DNA of 64,000 nucleotides from Clostridium_AT radicumherbarum (GCF_045310525.1 NZ_JBJHZY010000001.1:1798001-1862000), one strand, 5' to 3'. Positions 16,350-24,240 are shown, counted from the stretch's first letter. Notes: generated by a model from the letters alone, not told the origin. A program made the numbers and translations.

Positions 16350-16376
16350 TGCAGGATAAGGAATACAGGAGGGTAT

Positions 16377-17066
16377 ATGAAAAGAATTTCCGAAGATAAG
16401 CTTTTAAAGTATTATATTGAAAAGTTTAATATTGAAAATATATTGGATCTAGAAATAATAAATTATGCTCAGATTCATTTCTTTGAGAGAGAAGAATATA
16501 TATTTGAAGCAGAATCAAATCTTGAATATTATTATTTTCTAGTAGAGGGGAAAATCAAAATTTCATACCTTTTTGAAAACGGCAAATCAATGCTCCTAAA
16601 GTTTTATAAAGAATTTAATTCAATAGGAGATTTAGAACTTTTAAAAAACATTCCTATACGCTGCAATGTGGAAGCAGTAGAAGATAGTTATTTAATTGCT
16701 ATTCCTTCTGAAATACTTAGAAAAAAATATTTTGATAATGTGAAGTTTTTACATCATTTAATTGACTCTTTAAGTGAAAAGCTTTTTGCAACCATAAATA
16801 ATAGCTCCTATAACTTTGTCTATCCCCTTATAAATAGGTTATCTAGCTATTTAGTAGAGCATATTACAGATAAAAACTACATAATTTTGAATTCTACTTT
16901 TGAAGAAATAGCACAGTTTTTAGGGGCAACATACAGGCACTTAAATAGAACCTTAAAAGAGCTTGAAGCAAAATCCATAATAAATTGTGAAGATAAAAAA
17001 ATATATATATTAAATGAGGAAAAGCTCCGAGAACTATCAAAAAATTTATATATTAAATCGCTTTAA
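16377..17066 (+). CDS. Crp/Fnr-family transcriptional regulator
   Basis: A 229-residue protein: N-terminal cyclic-nucleotide-binding-like fold (about 25-140, EYYYFLVEGKIKISYLFENG) and C-terminal winged HTH (about 175-215, STFEEIAQFLGATYRHLNRT, LKELE). The recognition helix TYRHLNRTLKELE resembles the YeiL subgroup. ATG 16377 has AGGAGGG at 5 nt. No cysteine cluster for an Fe-S sensor is evident, so the signal is unknown. The leader has a 14-bp palindrome and a 10-bp hairpin. Confidence 0.88.
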   Translation: MKRISEDKLLKYYIEKFNIENILDLEIINYAQIHFFEREEYIFEAESNLEYYYFLVEGKIKISYLFENGKSMLLKFYKEFNSIGDLELLKNIPIRCNVEAVEDSYLIAIPSEILRKKYFDNVKFLHHLIDSLSEKLFATINNSSYNFVYPLINRLSSYLVEHITDKNYIILNSTFEEIAQFLGATYRHLNRTLKELEAKSIINCEDKKIYILNEEKLRELSKNLYIKSL

Positions 17067-17128
17067 CAAATATATTATATGCACAGAATTTGTAACTAAG
17101 GTTAATATTATATATAATAAAACAAATA

Positions 17129-17178
17129 AAAAAATGTTTAACCAAACATTTTAAAGATATTTGGTTAAACATTTTTTT
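17129..17178. terminator. Terminator
   Basis: Arms AAAAAATGTTTAACCAAA and TTTGGTTAAACATTTTTT, an 18-bp perfect stem with a T-run. It ends the Crp/Fnr transcript just before the next gene. Confidence 0.85.
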
Positions 17179-17195
17179 AAAAGGAGTAATTTAGT

Positions 17196-17429
17196 ATGAA
17201 GACTAAAGATAATTTTAAATTAACTAAGGAACAAAAGGAGTATATGACTTCAGAAATTAAAACATATTTTTTAAATGAAAGAGAAGAAGAATTAGGAGAC
17301 TTAGCTGCAAATCTTGTATTGAATTTTATAACGGAAAAGTTAGCACCTGAATTCTATAATATGGGTGTATTTGATTCCTATAAGTACATGAATGAAAGGA
17401 CAGAAGATTTATTAGGTATACAAAGATAA
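17196..17429 (+). CDS. DUF2164 family protein
   Basis: A 77-residue soluble protein with the family signature: acidic REEELGDLAANLVLNFITEK followed by LAPEFYNMGVFDSYKYMNER. The FYN-x-G-V-x-D motif is diagnostic of DUF2164. Function unknown. AAAGGAG precedes the ATG. It is separated from the next gene by 53 nt. Confidence 0.85.
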   Translation: MKTKDNFKLTKEQKEYMTSEIKTYFLNEREEELGDLAANLVLNFITEKLAPEFYNMGVFDSYKYMNERTEDLLGIQR

Positions 17430-17482
17430 AGCTTAGTGCAGTTCTTGAATTTATGTAAACAAATGTGAAGGGAGCAGAGTAT

Positions 17483-17962
17483 ATGGATTACAAAATTGTA
17501 AGGAAAGATGCTTTTGAAGTTATAGGTAAGATTTATAAGATATTCTACGGTGATGGGAAGCACAACCAAAGAATAGCTAAGTTGTGGGAACAATGCAATT
17601 TTGATGGAACAACAGACAAGATTATTAAGCTTAACAGTTCAGAAAAGCTGTTAGGTATATGTATGGATTTTGAAGAAGTTAAGCAGGAATTTTCTTATAT
17701 GATTGCAATACAAGATATAAATGATGTAAAGGTTACTGAATTTGAAAAAAGAGAAATACCTTCTGCAGATTGGGCTATACTTGAATCAGTAGGGCCTATG
17801 CCAGATGCTTTGATAAATTTATGGTCAAAGGTATTTAATGAATGGTATCCAGAAACAGGCTTCCAGCATGGAAATGCACCAGATATAGAAGTGTATTATC
17901 CAGGTGATCCATCGGCAAAGGATTATAAATGTGAAATATGGACACCTATTGTTAAAATGTAA
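17483..17962 (+). CDS. GyrI-like effector-binding domain protein
   Basis: A 159-residue stand-alone effector-binding (GyrI/AraC_E_bind) domain: MDYKIVRKDAFEVIGK, the VTEFEKREIPSADWAILESV strand-helix and a terminal YKCEIWTPI. Such domains bind small hydrophobic ligands, or gyrase in the SbmC case. They also occur as the sensor part of AraC and MerR regulators. Here there is no DNA-binding domain. ATG 17483 has AAGGGAG 8 nt upstream. Confidence 0.8.
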   Translation: MDYKIVRKDAFEVIGKIYKIFYGDGKHNQRIAKLWEQCNFDGTTDKIIKLNSSEKLLGICMDFEEVKQEFSYMIAIQDINDVKVTEFEKREIPSADWAILESVGPMPDALINLWSKVFNEWYPETGFQHGNAPDIEVYYPGDPSAKDYKCEIWTPIVKM

Positions 17963-18009
17963 GAAAGCTATAGATTTAAATTTAAGTAATCAAGATGTAA
18001 ATTAGGTAT

Positions 18010-18037
18010 TTGCATAAATGATAATAATGTGTATAAT
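18010..18037 (+). promoter_or_regulatory. Candidate xpt promoter
   Basis: TTGCAT (18010-18015), a 16-bp spacer and TATAAT (18032-18037). This places the start about 45 nt before the riboswitch aptamer. Confidence 0.5.
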
Positions 18038-18087
18038 AAATATATAATTTGACGAATAATTTTATATTATATCAAATATATATTCGC

Positions 18088-18154
18088 ATCGTATATGTTC
18101 AATGATATGGTTTGAACGTTTCTACCAGGAGGCCGTAAACTACCTGACTACGAT
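18088..18154 (+). ncRNA. Purine riboswitch, guanine type
   Basis: P1 is ATCGTA / TACGAT. P2 is GTTCAA / TTGAAC, closing the loop TGATATGG. The conserved J2/3 GTTTCTACC, the P3 loop CCGTAAA and the terminal CTGACTACG follow. The discriminating base is C (GACTACG), which indicates guanine/hypoxanthine binding, not adenine. With a downstream terminator before xpt it should switch transcription off when guanine is plentiful. Confidence 0.93.
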
Positions 18155-18264
18155 TGTATAAGCAAATACTTATTTTTACATTGTACGTAATTTTATCAAC
18201 TATATTTTTTGATGTAGTTTTATTTGAATGCGTACACTTATGTAAGACTAATTACGTTTATATG

Positions 18265-18300
18265 ATCCTAGGCAGAATAACTAGTGCCTAGGATTTTTTA
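18265..18300 (+). terminator. Riboswitch-controlled terminator
   Basis: ATCCTAGGCA / TGCCTAGGAT, a perfect 10-bp stem then TTTTTTA. It is the expression platform of the purine riboswitch. About 110 nt of linker separates it from the aptamer. Confidence 0.85.
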
Positions 18301-18407
18301 TGTAGAAATCTATAGCTATGGAGTGAATGTAAAATAAACCCAATAGTTGTTAGCGATAGGGAACAGTTTAAATTACTTAGTGTTACCCAATTGAAGGAGG
18401 ATTTTTC

Positions 18408-18980
18408 ATGAAGACTTTAAAAGACAAGATTATGAAGGATGGAAGAGTGATTAATGGTAATATTCTTAAAGTTGATTCATTTATTAATCACCAAATGGAC
18501 ATCAAATTATTTAATGAAATGGGAAAGGAATTTAAAAAGAGGTTTGAAAATAAAGAAGTTACAAAAATACTAACTTTAGAAGTGTCTGGAATAGGAATTG
18601 CAGCTATTACTTCTCAGTATTTTGATTATGTTCCAGTAGTTTTCGCAAAAAAACATACAGGTGCTAATTTTGTTGAGAATGCTTATGAAGCTGAAGTATA
18701 TTCCTATACAAAGAAACAAACCTATAATGTTAAAGTAAATAAAAATTTTATAGAAGAAAAGGACAAGGTATTGATTATAGATGATTTCCTTGCAAATGGC
18801 AAGGCAGCCCTTGGGCTTATTGATATTGTAAAACAAGCTAAAGCTGAAATTGCTGGGGTTGGGATTGTAATTGAAAAGGGCTTCCAAAACGGTAGAAGGG
18901 ATCTTGAAGATTTAGGTATAGATGTAGAGTCACTAGCAGTAATTGAAAGCTTTAATGATGGAAAGGTAATATTTAAGTAG
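18408..18980 (+). CDS. xpt: Xanthine phosphoribosyltransferase
   Basis: A 190-residue type I phosphoribosyltransferase that converts xanthine plus PRPP to XMP in purine salvage. The N-terminal MKTLKDKIMKDGRVINGNIL matches Xpt. The PRPP loop is VLIIDDFLANGKAA. AAGGAGG precedes the ATG. The guanine riboswitch in its leader is the standard control of this gene in Firmicutes. No purine transporter gene follows. Confidence 0.95.
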   Translation: MKTLKDKIMKDGRVINGNILKVDSFINHQMDIKLFNEMGKEFKKRFENKEVTKILTLEVSGIGIAAITSQYFDYVPVVFAKKHTGANFVENAYEAEVYSYTKKQTYNVKVNKNFIEEKDKVLIIDDFLANGKAALGLIDIVKQAKAEIAGVGIVIEKGFQNGRRDLEDLGIDVESLAVIESFNDGKVIFK

Positions 18981-19031
18981 AATAAATTGAGTAGTTTATT
19001 AAAGCAAAAATAAAGGTGCTTAAAAATTAAT

Positions 19032-19075
19032 AAGGAAGATGGCGTAGTGAAACAAAAACTACACCATCTTCCTTT
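19032..19075. terminator. Bidirectional terminator
   Basis: AAGGAAGATGGCGTAGT / ACTACACCATCTTCCTT with a 9-nt loop, one mismatch. It lies between convergent xpt and the PHP gene, and includes the last codons of the latter. Confidence 0.85.
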
Positions 19076-19817
19076 CTTTAAAATGCACAATTCTGAGATT
19101 GCAGTCCTCACAAATCTCTTTTGCAATATTAAAGCTTCTTCCAATACTCTCCGCTGTATGAGCATCAGAGCCAATAGTTACATATTTCCCTCCTAGCTCA
19201 TTAAAACGCTTGTAAACTTTTGTTAGGTTTACAGCTGCATCGTGCTTAGATAATCTACTAGTATTTATTTCTATGGCTTTTCCTTTATCAGCTAGAAGTT
19301 TCAGAATTTCATCAATATATTCTATATATTCATCATAATAGAGCTCTTTATCAAAAAAATCATTATATCTTGCTATATAGTCTATATGGCCAAGAGTATC
19401 GATAAAGTCATGAGTTTTTATACATCTAATCATATATTTTAAATATTGTTCATAAACCTCAGTTTTACTACGGCCTTCATAAAAGCTTTTTTGATAGGAG
19501 TCCATTTTGTCTACAACATGAACAGAGCCTATAATTTGATCGAAAGGGTAGGAGTCAGCAACATTTTTTACTTGTTCTAATAAATCCGGGCGCATTCCAA
19601 GTTCAACTCCAAGGAGAAGTTTACCACTTCTGTAGTTTGAATATTCATTAAAGAAATCAGGTATACAAAAGGTGTTGTTATCAATAGATGGAAAGCCCAC
19701 ATCCATATGTTCAGTTATTATTAGTCCTAAATCAAGCTTGCGAGACGCATTAATTGCATCTGTGATTTCCATTTTGGAATCAGTAGAGAATTTAGTGTGA
19801 ACGTGAGAATCAAACAT
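19059..19817 (-). CDS. PHP-domain phosphatase, HisJ-like
   Basis: A 252-residue PHP-fold metal hydrolase with the full set of metal-binding motifs: DSHVHTKFS, ITEHMD, GVELGM, IIGSVHVVD, GHIDYIARY and a final GSDAH. The length and pattern match histidinol-phosphate phosphatases (HisJ/HisK). No other histidine genes are near, and it is adjacent to a ROK regulator, so the true substrate may differ. Confidence 0.82.
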   Translation of the reverse strand: MFDSHVHTKFSTDSKMEITDAINASRKLDLGLIITEHMDVGFPSIDNNTFCIPDFFNEYSNYRSGKLLLGVELGMRPDLLEQVKNVADSYPFDQIIGSVHVVDKMDSYQKSFYEGRSKTEVYEQYLKYMIRCIKTHDFIDTLGHIDYIARYNDFFDKELYYDEYIEYIDEILKLLADKGKAIEINTSRLSKHDAAVNLTKVYKRFNELGGKYVTIGSDAHTAESIGRSFNIAKEICEDCNLRIVHFKERKMV

Positions 19818-19835
19818 AGCTTCCTCCTTACTTGT

Positions 19836-20885
19836 TTAAAATTTTTTTGATTTAATCAATCTAATACCAGAGGTCATTTCTTCTATAGTCAGATGCATTA
19901 TCCCAGAAATATAATCCATTCTGCTGTCCTCAGCATGTAAAATTTCTGGTCTTATATTTTCATCTATATATTTAGAGCAATATTCGTTTATTATATCAAG
20001 ATACTCAAACTTAAAATTTTCTCCTCCAATAACAATATATTCTGGATTAATAATACAGTTAATAACCGATATAGCCAAAGCAATTGCTGAGGCATATTCC
20101 TCAATTGTATTACTTTCATTTACTATATTGTCCAAGGTTCTTCCATTACTAAGTTTAAGAAATCCAACCTCACCAGCATAATGGGAAAAGCCTCTAACCA
20201 GTTTGCCATTTGCAATTATGCCTGCGCCTGTACCATCTTCTGTAAAATTAATATATACCATATTTAAAGACTCAGAATCAGAAAGGTCTGCTTCTTTTAA
20301 TCTTGCATAAGCAAAGCCAGTAGCTATTGCATTAAGATCATTTTCTATAATAATTGGAAGCTTAAATTTTGCTTCAAGGTATTCCTTAACATTAAAACTG
20401 TACCATTCCTTTAATTTGCTTCCTGTAAAAAGGCGGCCGTTATCAACAGCAGCAGGGACTCCTAGACCAATATATTTAATTGAATTATATTTTTTTATTA
20501 AAATACTGATTAAGGCTTCAACTGCTTCCATATGTTTACCTTGTATAATTTGGTATCTTTCATCTTCAATTAAATCACCTGCGGTATTTCCAATGGCGTA
20601 ATCAATATATTTATCTTCAACGCATAAGACTGCTGCCAGTGAGTGATTTAAGTTTAAGGTATAGCGCTCGGCTCTTCTTCCGCCGCTGGATTCATCGAAG
20701 CCTTGATTTAAAACCTCATCCTCACTAATTAAGGCAGAAAGTAAAAGCCCCACCGTTGTAAGGCTGATTCCTGTTTCTTTTGCAAGTTCTGCTTTAGTAG
20801 CTGAGCCCATGGTTTTTAAGGCATTCTTTATAATATCATTGTTTACTTTTTTTAAAATATTTGGTCTTCCTGAAAGCTCACTCAA
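19836..20885 (-). CDS. ROK-family transcriptional repressor
   Basis: A 349-residue protein with an N-terminal winged HTH (KAELAKETGISLTTVGLLLS, residues about 31-50) and a C-terminal ROK domain (IGLGVPAAVDNGRLF, IIENDLNAIATG, VIGGENF). The phosphate-binding DxGxT motif and the Cys-rich zinc motif of active ROK kinases are not seen, so it is a pure regulator, probably sugar-responsive. It lies 18 nt upstream of the PHP gene on the same strand and probably shares its transcript. A 42-bp palindrome lies just upstream. Confidence 0.88.
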   Translation of the reverse strand: MSELSGRPNILKKVNNDIIKNALKTMGSATKAELAKETGISLTTVGLLLSALISEDEVLNQGFDESSGGRRAERYTLNLNHSLAAVLCVEDKYIDYAIGNTAGDLIEDERYQIIQGKHMEAVEALISILIKKYNSIKYIGLGVPAAVDNGRLFTGSKLKEWYSFNVKEYLEAKFKLPIIIENDLNAIATGFAYARLKEADLSDSESLNMVYINFTEDGTGAGIIANGKLVRGFSHYAGEVGFLKLSNGRTLDNIVNESNTIEEYASAIALAISVINCIINPEYIVIGGENFKFEYLDIINEYCSKYIDENIRPEILHAEDSRMDYISGIMHLTIEEMTSGIRLIKSKKF

Positions 20886-20905
20886 GGTATCACTCCTATG
20901 TATTT

Positions 20906-20947
20906 AAACTTATTACGCAAACTTTATAAAGTTTATGTAATAAGTTT
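20906..20947. promoter_or_regulatory. 42-bp near-perfect palindrome, likely ROK operator
   Basis: From AAACTTATTAC at 20906 to GTAATAAGTTT at 20947, 40 of 42 bases are symmetric; the single broken pairs are at GC (left) and AT (right). The centre is AAACTTTATAAAGTTT. It starts 21 bp upstream of the ROK start codon, the position expected for autorepression. Confidence 0.6.
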
Positions 20948-21110
20948 ATCACACATTTTTTATATTTACAATATACTTTAAGGAATAAGCTAAATTCTGT
21001 ATTCATAAAGTTATATAAGTACAACATATATAACTCTAAAATTATTTATGCAATTCCTTATTATACATAAAATAACATATAATAAGTTATATAAATCAAG
21101 TGCCACCCAT

Positions 21111-21138
21111 TTGACTTATTAAAAGCATAGGATATAGT
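21111..21138 (+). promoter_or_regulatory. Promoter of the 21223 gene
   Basis: TTGACT (21111-21116), a 16-bp spacer and TATAGT (21133-21138). Apart from this and the 42-bp palindrome, the 337-bp gap 20886-21222 holds no other recognised element. Confidence 0.55.
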
Positions 21139-21222
21139 TTATACTTTATTGATATTTAAAATATTAATTGATGCGTAATAATTATTCTTGTCTATTAAGG
21201 AATGGATTATAGGAGGTAAATT

Positions 21223-21513
21223 ATGAAAAAGAAGATTATTATTTTAAGTACTTTTTCCATTATTATTATACTTACACTAACTGGCTGTGTTCCAGGAGAC
21301 GGCACTTATACTGCTTCAAAACCTGCCGGCTTTTTTTGGGGCGTTTGGCATGGTTGGATTGCTCCACTTTCTCTTGTACTAGGGCTATTTAAAAAGGGGA
21401 TAAGGGTATATGAAACTATAAATACAGGCTGGTGGTATGATTTCGGATTTTATATGGCTATAATAAGCGGATTTGGCGGGTTATCAATATTTCGTAAAAA
21501 GGATAAAAAATAA
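21223..21513 (+). CDS. Small membrane lipoprotein, unknown function
   Basis: A 96-residue protein with a signal peptide and lipobox (LTGC, Cys22), the motif AGFFWGVWHGWIAPLSLVLG and a second hydrophobic segment (WWYDFGFYMAIISGFGGLS) before a basic tail. It belongs to a conserved-looking bacterial family of small lipoproteins with the WHGWIAP motif, whose role is unknown. AGGAGG precedes the ATG. Confidence 0.8.
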   Translation: MKKKIIILSTFSIIIILTLTGCVPGDGTYTASKPAGFFWGVWHGWIAPLSLVLGLFKKGIRVYETINTGWWYDFGFYMAIISGFGGLSIFRKKDKK

Positions 21514-21542
21514 TACAGCAAAATAAAAGGTTAAGTTCTTTT

Positions 21543-21568
21543 AAAAAGTGATTAGAATCACATTTTTT
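21543..21568 (+). terminator. Terminator
   Basis: AAAAAGTGAT / ATCACATTTTTT, a short stem with a T-run after the lipoprotein gene. Confidence 0.7.
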
Positions 21569-21627
21569 AAATTTGAGCTGTGCTATTATTTACTTATTCC
21601 AGATCCCCATTCAAAATACTTGATTCT

Positions 21628-21671
21628 AGAAAGAATATATTCTAAACTAGAGGATATATTCTTTCTTTTTT
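21628..21671. terminator. Second hairpin, terminator-like
   Basis: AGAAAGAATATAT / ATATATTCTTTCT, perfect 13-bp arms, then TTTTTAAT. It lies only about 30 nt before the next start codon. It either backs up the previous terminator or acts in the leader of the phosphoesterase gene. Confidence 0.6.
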
Positions 21672-21703
21672 AATAAAATAAATTGAGCATTGATGGAGTT
21701 AAA

Positions 21704-23041
21704 ATGAAAAATAAAAACAGAATCTTAGGACTAATACTCGTAATTATTTCAACGTCCCTAATTGGCTGCAGCAGTACTAAAGCTTCAACAATTAAATCCG
21801 GCAAGGATATTACTTTTTTTGTAACAAGTGACACTCATTATCTTGCAAAGAACTTAACTGATGGTGGACAGGCTTTTCAAGAGTTTATTAATACCGGCGA
21901 TGGTAAGGAATTAAATTATATGCAGCAAATAATGGATTCTTTCACGAGAGATATTAAAAAGAAAAAGCCGGATGTACTTATACTTAGCGGAGATTTAACC
22001 AGTAATGGTGAAAAGGACAGCCACTTGGAGCTTGCAAAGAGGCTTTCTGACATAGAGAAGACCGGTACCCGTGTTTATGTTATCCCAGGAAACCATGATA
22101 TATTAAACCCCTACGCTAGAGGCTTTAAAGGCAGTGATCAATATCAAGTTTCTTATATTACAAAAGATGATTTTAGCAAAATTTATGGAGACTTTGGCTA
22201 TAATGAGGCTATTTCTAGAGATAAGAATACCTTAAGCTATCTTGCAGCACCATCTGATGATGTTTGGCTTTTAATGCTTGATACTGCTCAGTACGAGAAT
22301 AATCTTGTATTAGGATATCCTCAAACTGGAGGAAGAATAGATAAGGGAACTATGGAATGGATTAAGCAGTGCAGTGCTTTAGCAAAATCAAAGGGTGCTA
22401 AATTAATTGCTGTTATGCATCATAGTTTAATAAATCATAGTGACATAGTATCAAAAGACTTTACAATTGATAACAGCAGTGATGCAATAGCATTATTTAA
22501 GGAATTAAATATTGATTTAACCTTATCAGGACATATACATCTTCAAGATATAAAATCAAATAACAGCGATGGAAAAACTATTTATGATATAGCCTCAAGC
22601 TGCATAGATATATATCCACAAAAATATGGTGTTCTTAAATATTCACCTAAAAATGGTATTGATTATACTACTACAAGTGTTGATGTGGAAGGCTGGGCAA
22701 AGGAAACAAATCAAAAGGATAAGAACCTTTTAAACTTTAAAGAATACTCCAAAGATAGTTATGGAAAAAGGCTTTATGAAAAAAATGCAACCAGATTATC
22801 TTTTTCTGATGACTATACTGCGGAACAGGTTGAGCTTATGTGTGAAACCTATAAAGATATTTATCTAAGATATTATGATGGTGATAAGGTAATTGTCACT
22901 GATGAAATAAAAAATTCTGAGGGGTATAAATTGTGGAAAGCCTCAAATTCAAATAAAACCTTATTAAAACTTGCAAATTTAAATGGAGAGGTTAATAATA
23001 TTCTTCATATAAGTGCCTCAAGTCTAGCAAATGATAAATAG
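21704..23041 (+). CDS. Lipoprotein metallophosphoesterase
   Basis: A 445-residue protein from ATG 21704 (GGAG 7 nt upstream). Signal peptide with lipobox (LIGC). Calcineurin-like catalytic motifs are complete: FVTSDTHYLA, LSGDLTSNGE, VIPGNHDI, AVMHHSL and LSGHIHLQD. It should act outside the cell, attached to the membrane, on phosphate mono- or diesters. The substrate is unknown. The C-terminal 130 residues form an extra domain. Confidence 0.9.
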   Translation: MKNKNRILGLILVIISTSLIGCSSTKASTIKSGKDITFFVTSDTHYLAKNLTDGGQAFQEFINTGDGKELNYMQQIMDSFTRDIKKKKPDVLILSGDLTSNGEKDSHLELAKRLSDIEKTGTRVYVIPGNHDILNPYARGFKGSDQYQVSYITKDDFSKIYGDFGYNEAISRDKNTLSYLAAPSDDVWLLMLDTAQYENNLVLGYPQTGGRIDKGTMEWIKQCSALAKSKGAKLIAVMHHSLINHSDIVSKDFTIDNSSDAIALFKELNIDLTLSGHIHLQDIKSNNSDGKTIYDIASSCIDIYPQKYGVLKYSPKNGIDYTTTSVDVEGWAKETNQKDKNLLNFKEYSKDSYGKRLYEKNATRLSFSDDYTAEQVELMCETYKDIYLRYYDGDKVIVTDEIKNSEGYKLWKASNSNKTLLKLANLNGEVNNILHISASSLANDK

Positions 23042-23100
23042 TAAATTAGAAGACTTGTATTTGCAAGGCTTTTAAAACTTAATATATGCATCATTATTAG

Positions 23101-23137
23101 AAAATTGCACTCCTTTTTCTGGAGCGCAATTTTTTTA
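23101..23137 (+). terminator. Terminator
   Basis: AAAATTGCACTCC / GGAGCGCAATTTT with one mismatch, followed by a T-run. Confidence 0.9.
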
Positions 23138-23224
23138 TTTATTTAGAGCTTAAATTCTGGATAATTTGATGTTGTATCTTTTAATTTATTTATAAAAAAT
23201 ATTTTATAAATTTTGTAGAATCAC

Positions 23225-23254
23225 TTGACATAACCATGTTACTTATAGTATTAT
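23225..23254 (+). promoter_or_regulatory. Promoter of the pirin operon
   Basis: TTGACA (23225-23230), an 18-bp spacer and TATTAT (23249-23254). The gap 23042-23364 holds this promoter, the preceding terminator and a Fur-type box. Confidence 0.65.
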
Positions 23255-23270
23255 ACTTACATAAAGTAAT

Positions 23271-23285
23271 TAATAATTATTATCA
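23271..23285. promoter_or_regulatory. Fur/PerR-type 7-1-7 box
   Basis: TAATAATTATTATCA, the complement of TGATAATAATTATTA, differs by one base from the Fur consensus TGATAAT-N-ATTATCA. It lies 17 bp after the -10 element, so a bound repressor would block the start. It suits a pirin/nitroreductase operon in iron or oxidative stress. Confidence 0.5.
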
Positions 23286-23364
23286 ATCATTTAATTTATA
23301 AAGAAAGCCAATATATACTTTCAGTATTAATTCTTTATTTATAATTGTTAATAACATTAAAGAG

Positions 23365-24186
23365 GTGATTTTTACGATAAAATTAATTAAAGGAGAAAAA
23401 GTAAGTGATGGGGCAGGAGTAAAGCTTAATAGAACAATAGCTACCAGAACTTTAGACCATGCAGATCCTTTCTTTTTATTAGATGAATTTAGAAGTAACG
23501 ACAAAAATGATTATGCAGCAGGTTTTCCAATGCATCCACATAGAGGAATAGAAACTTTAACCTATATGATTGAAGGTAATTTTGTTCATAGAGATTCAAA
23601 TGGTAATGAAGGCAATTTAAAAGCAGGTGAAGTACAATGGATGACTGCTGGTAAAGGCATACTTCATGAAGAGATGCCCATGATGGACAAAGGTCAGCTT
23701 TGGGGATATCAACTGTGGATTAACTTACCTAAAAAGCTTAAAATGGTAGCTCCAGAGTATAGACATATTAAAAGTGAAGAAATACCAGTAATTAAAAAGA
23801 ATGGCGTAGAGGTTAAAATTATTTCAGGTACCTTTGATGGAGTCACCGGTGCTGTGAGTTCATATTATCCTATAGATTATATGGATGTAAGAATTAATGA
23901 AGGAAGCTTCCAAAAAGAAGGTATGGGTACAAATTTAATATATGTACACACAGGTAAAGTTAAAGTAGCATCTCAAGGTGAAGAAATAGAAGTAGATGCT
24001 GGAAATTTGGCTTTAATAGAAGAAACTAATGATTTTATGGTATCAGGCAGCAATTCAGGCTTCTTATATATAAGCGGGGAACCAATAAAAGAACCAGTTG
24101 CAAGATATGGACCTTTTGTAATGAATACAATGGATGAGGTTCTACAAGCCATAGATGACTTTAATAATGGTAGTTTTAATAAATAA
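23365..24186 (+). CDS. Pirin-family protein
   Basis: A 270-273 residue bicupin of the pirin family. The N-terminal cupin has the metal ligands PMHPHRGIETLTYMIEG and GILHEEMP. Some pirins are quercetinases and others redox-linked regulators. The family N-terminus (M-I-K/R-x-x-K-G-E) aligns with IKLIKGEKVSDGAGVKLNR, whose preceding codon is ACG (23374). The only standard start is GTG 23365, which lies inside the SD AGAGGTGAT. The start is therefore doubtful. A nitroreductase follows 54 nt later. Confidence 0.85.
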   Translation: MIFTIKLIKGEKVSDGAGVKLNRTIATRTLDHADPFFLLDEFRSNDKNDYAAGFPMHPHRGIETLTYMIEGNFVHRDSNGNEGNLKAGEVQWMTAGKGILHEEMPMMDKGQLWGYQLWINLPKKLKMVAPEYRHIKSEEIPVIKKNGVEVKIISGTFDGVTGAVSSYYPIDYMDVRINEGSFQKEGMGTNLIYVHTGKVKVASQGEEIEVDAGNLALIEETNDFMVSGSNSGFLYISGEPIKEPVARYGPFVMNTMDEVLQAIDDFNNGSFNK

Positions 24187-24240
24187 TAAAAAGTATAAAA
24201 TAGTAAAAAATAAATATATAAAATTTTAGGAGGAATTAAA

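Larger units (their letters stand above)
16224..16372. repeat. Inverted 25-nt repeats around a promoter
   Basis: The complement of 16224-16248 reads GTGCAGATTAAGGAATACA then AAGAGG. The plus strand at 16349-16372 reads GTGCAGGATAAGGAATACA then GGAGG. About 22 of 25 positions match. The right copy provides the SD of the Crp/Fnr gene. Related words precede def (37502-37560). Confidence 0.5.

Noticed and set aside
21100..21110. Repeated word GCCACCCA at 21102, 25432 and GCCACCTT at 63091
   Set aside because: Short similarity only; the flanking sequences differ, and two are ordinary terminator arms.
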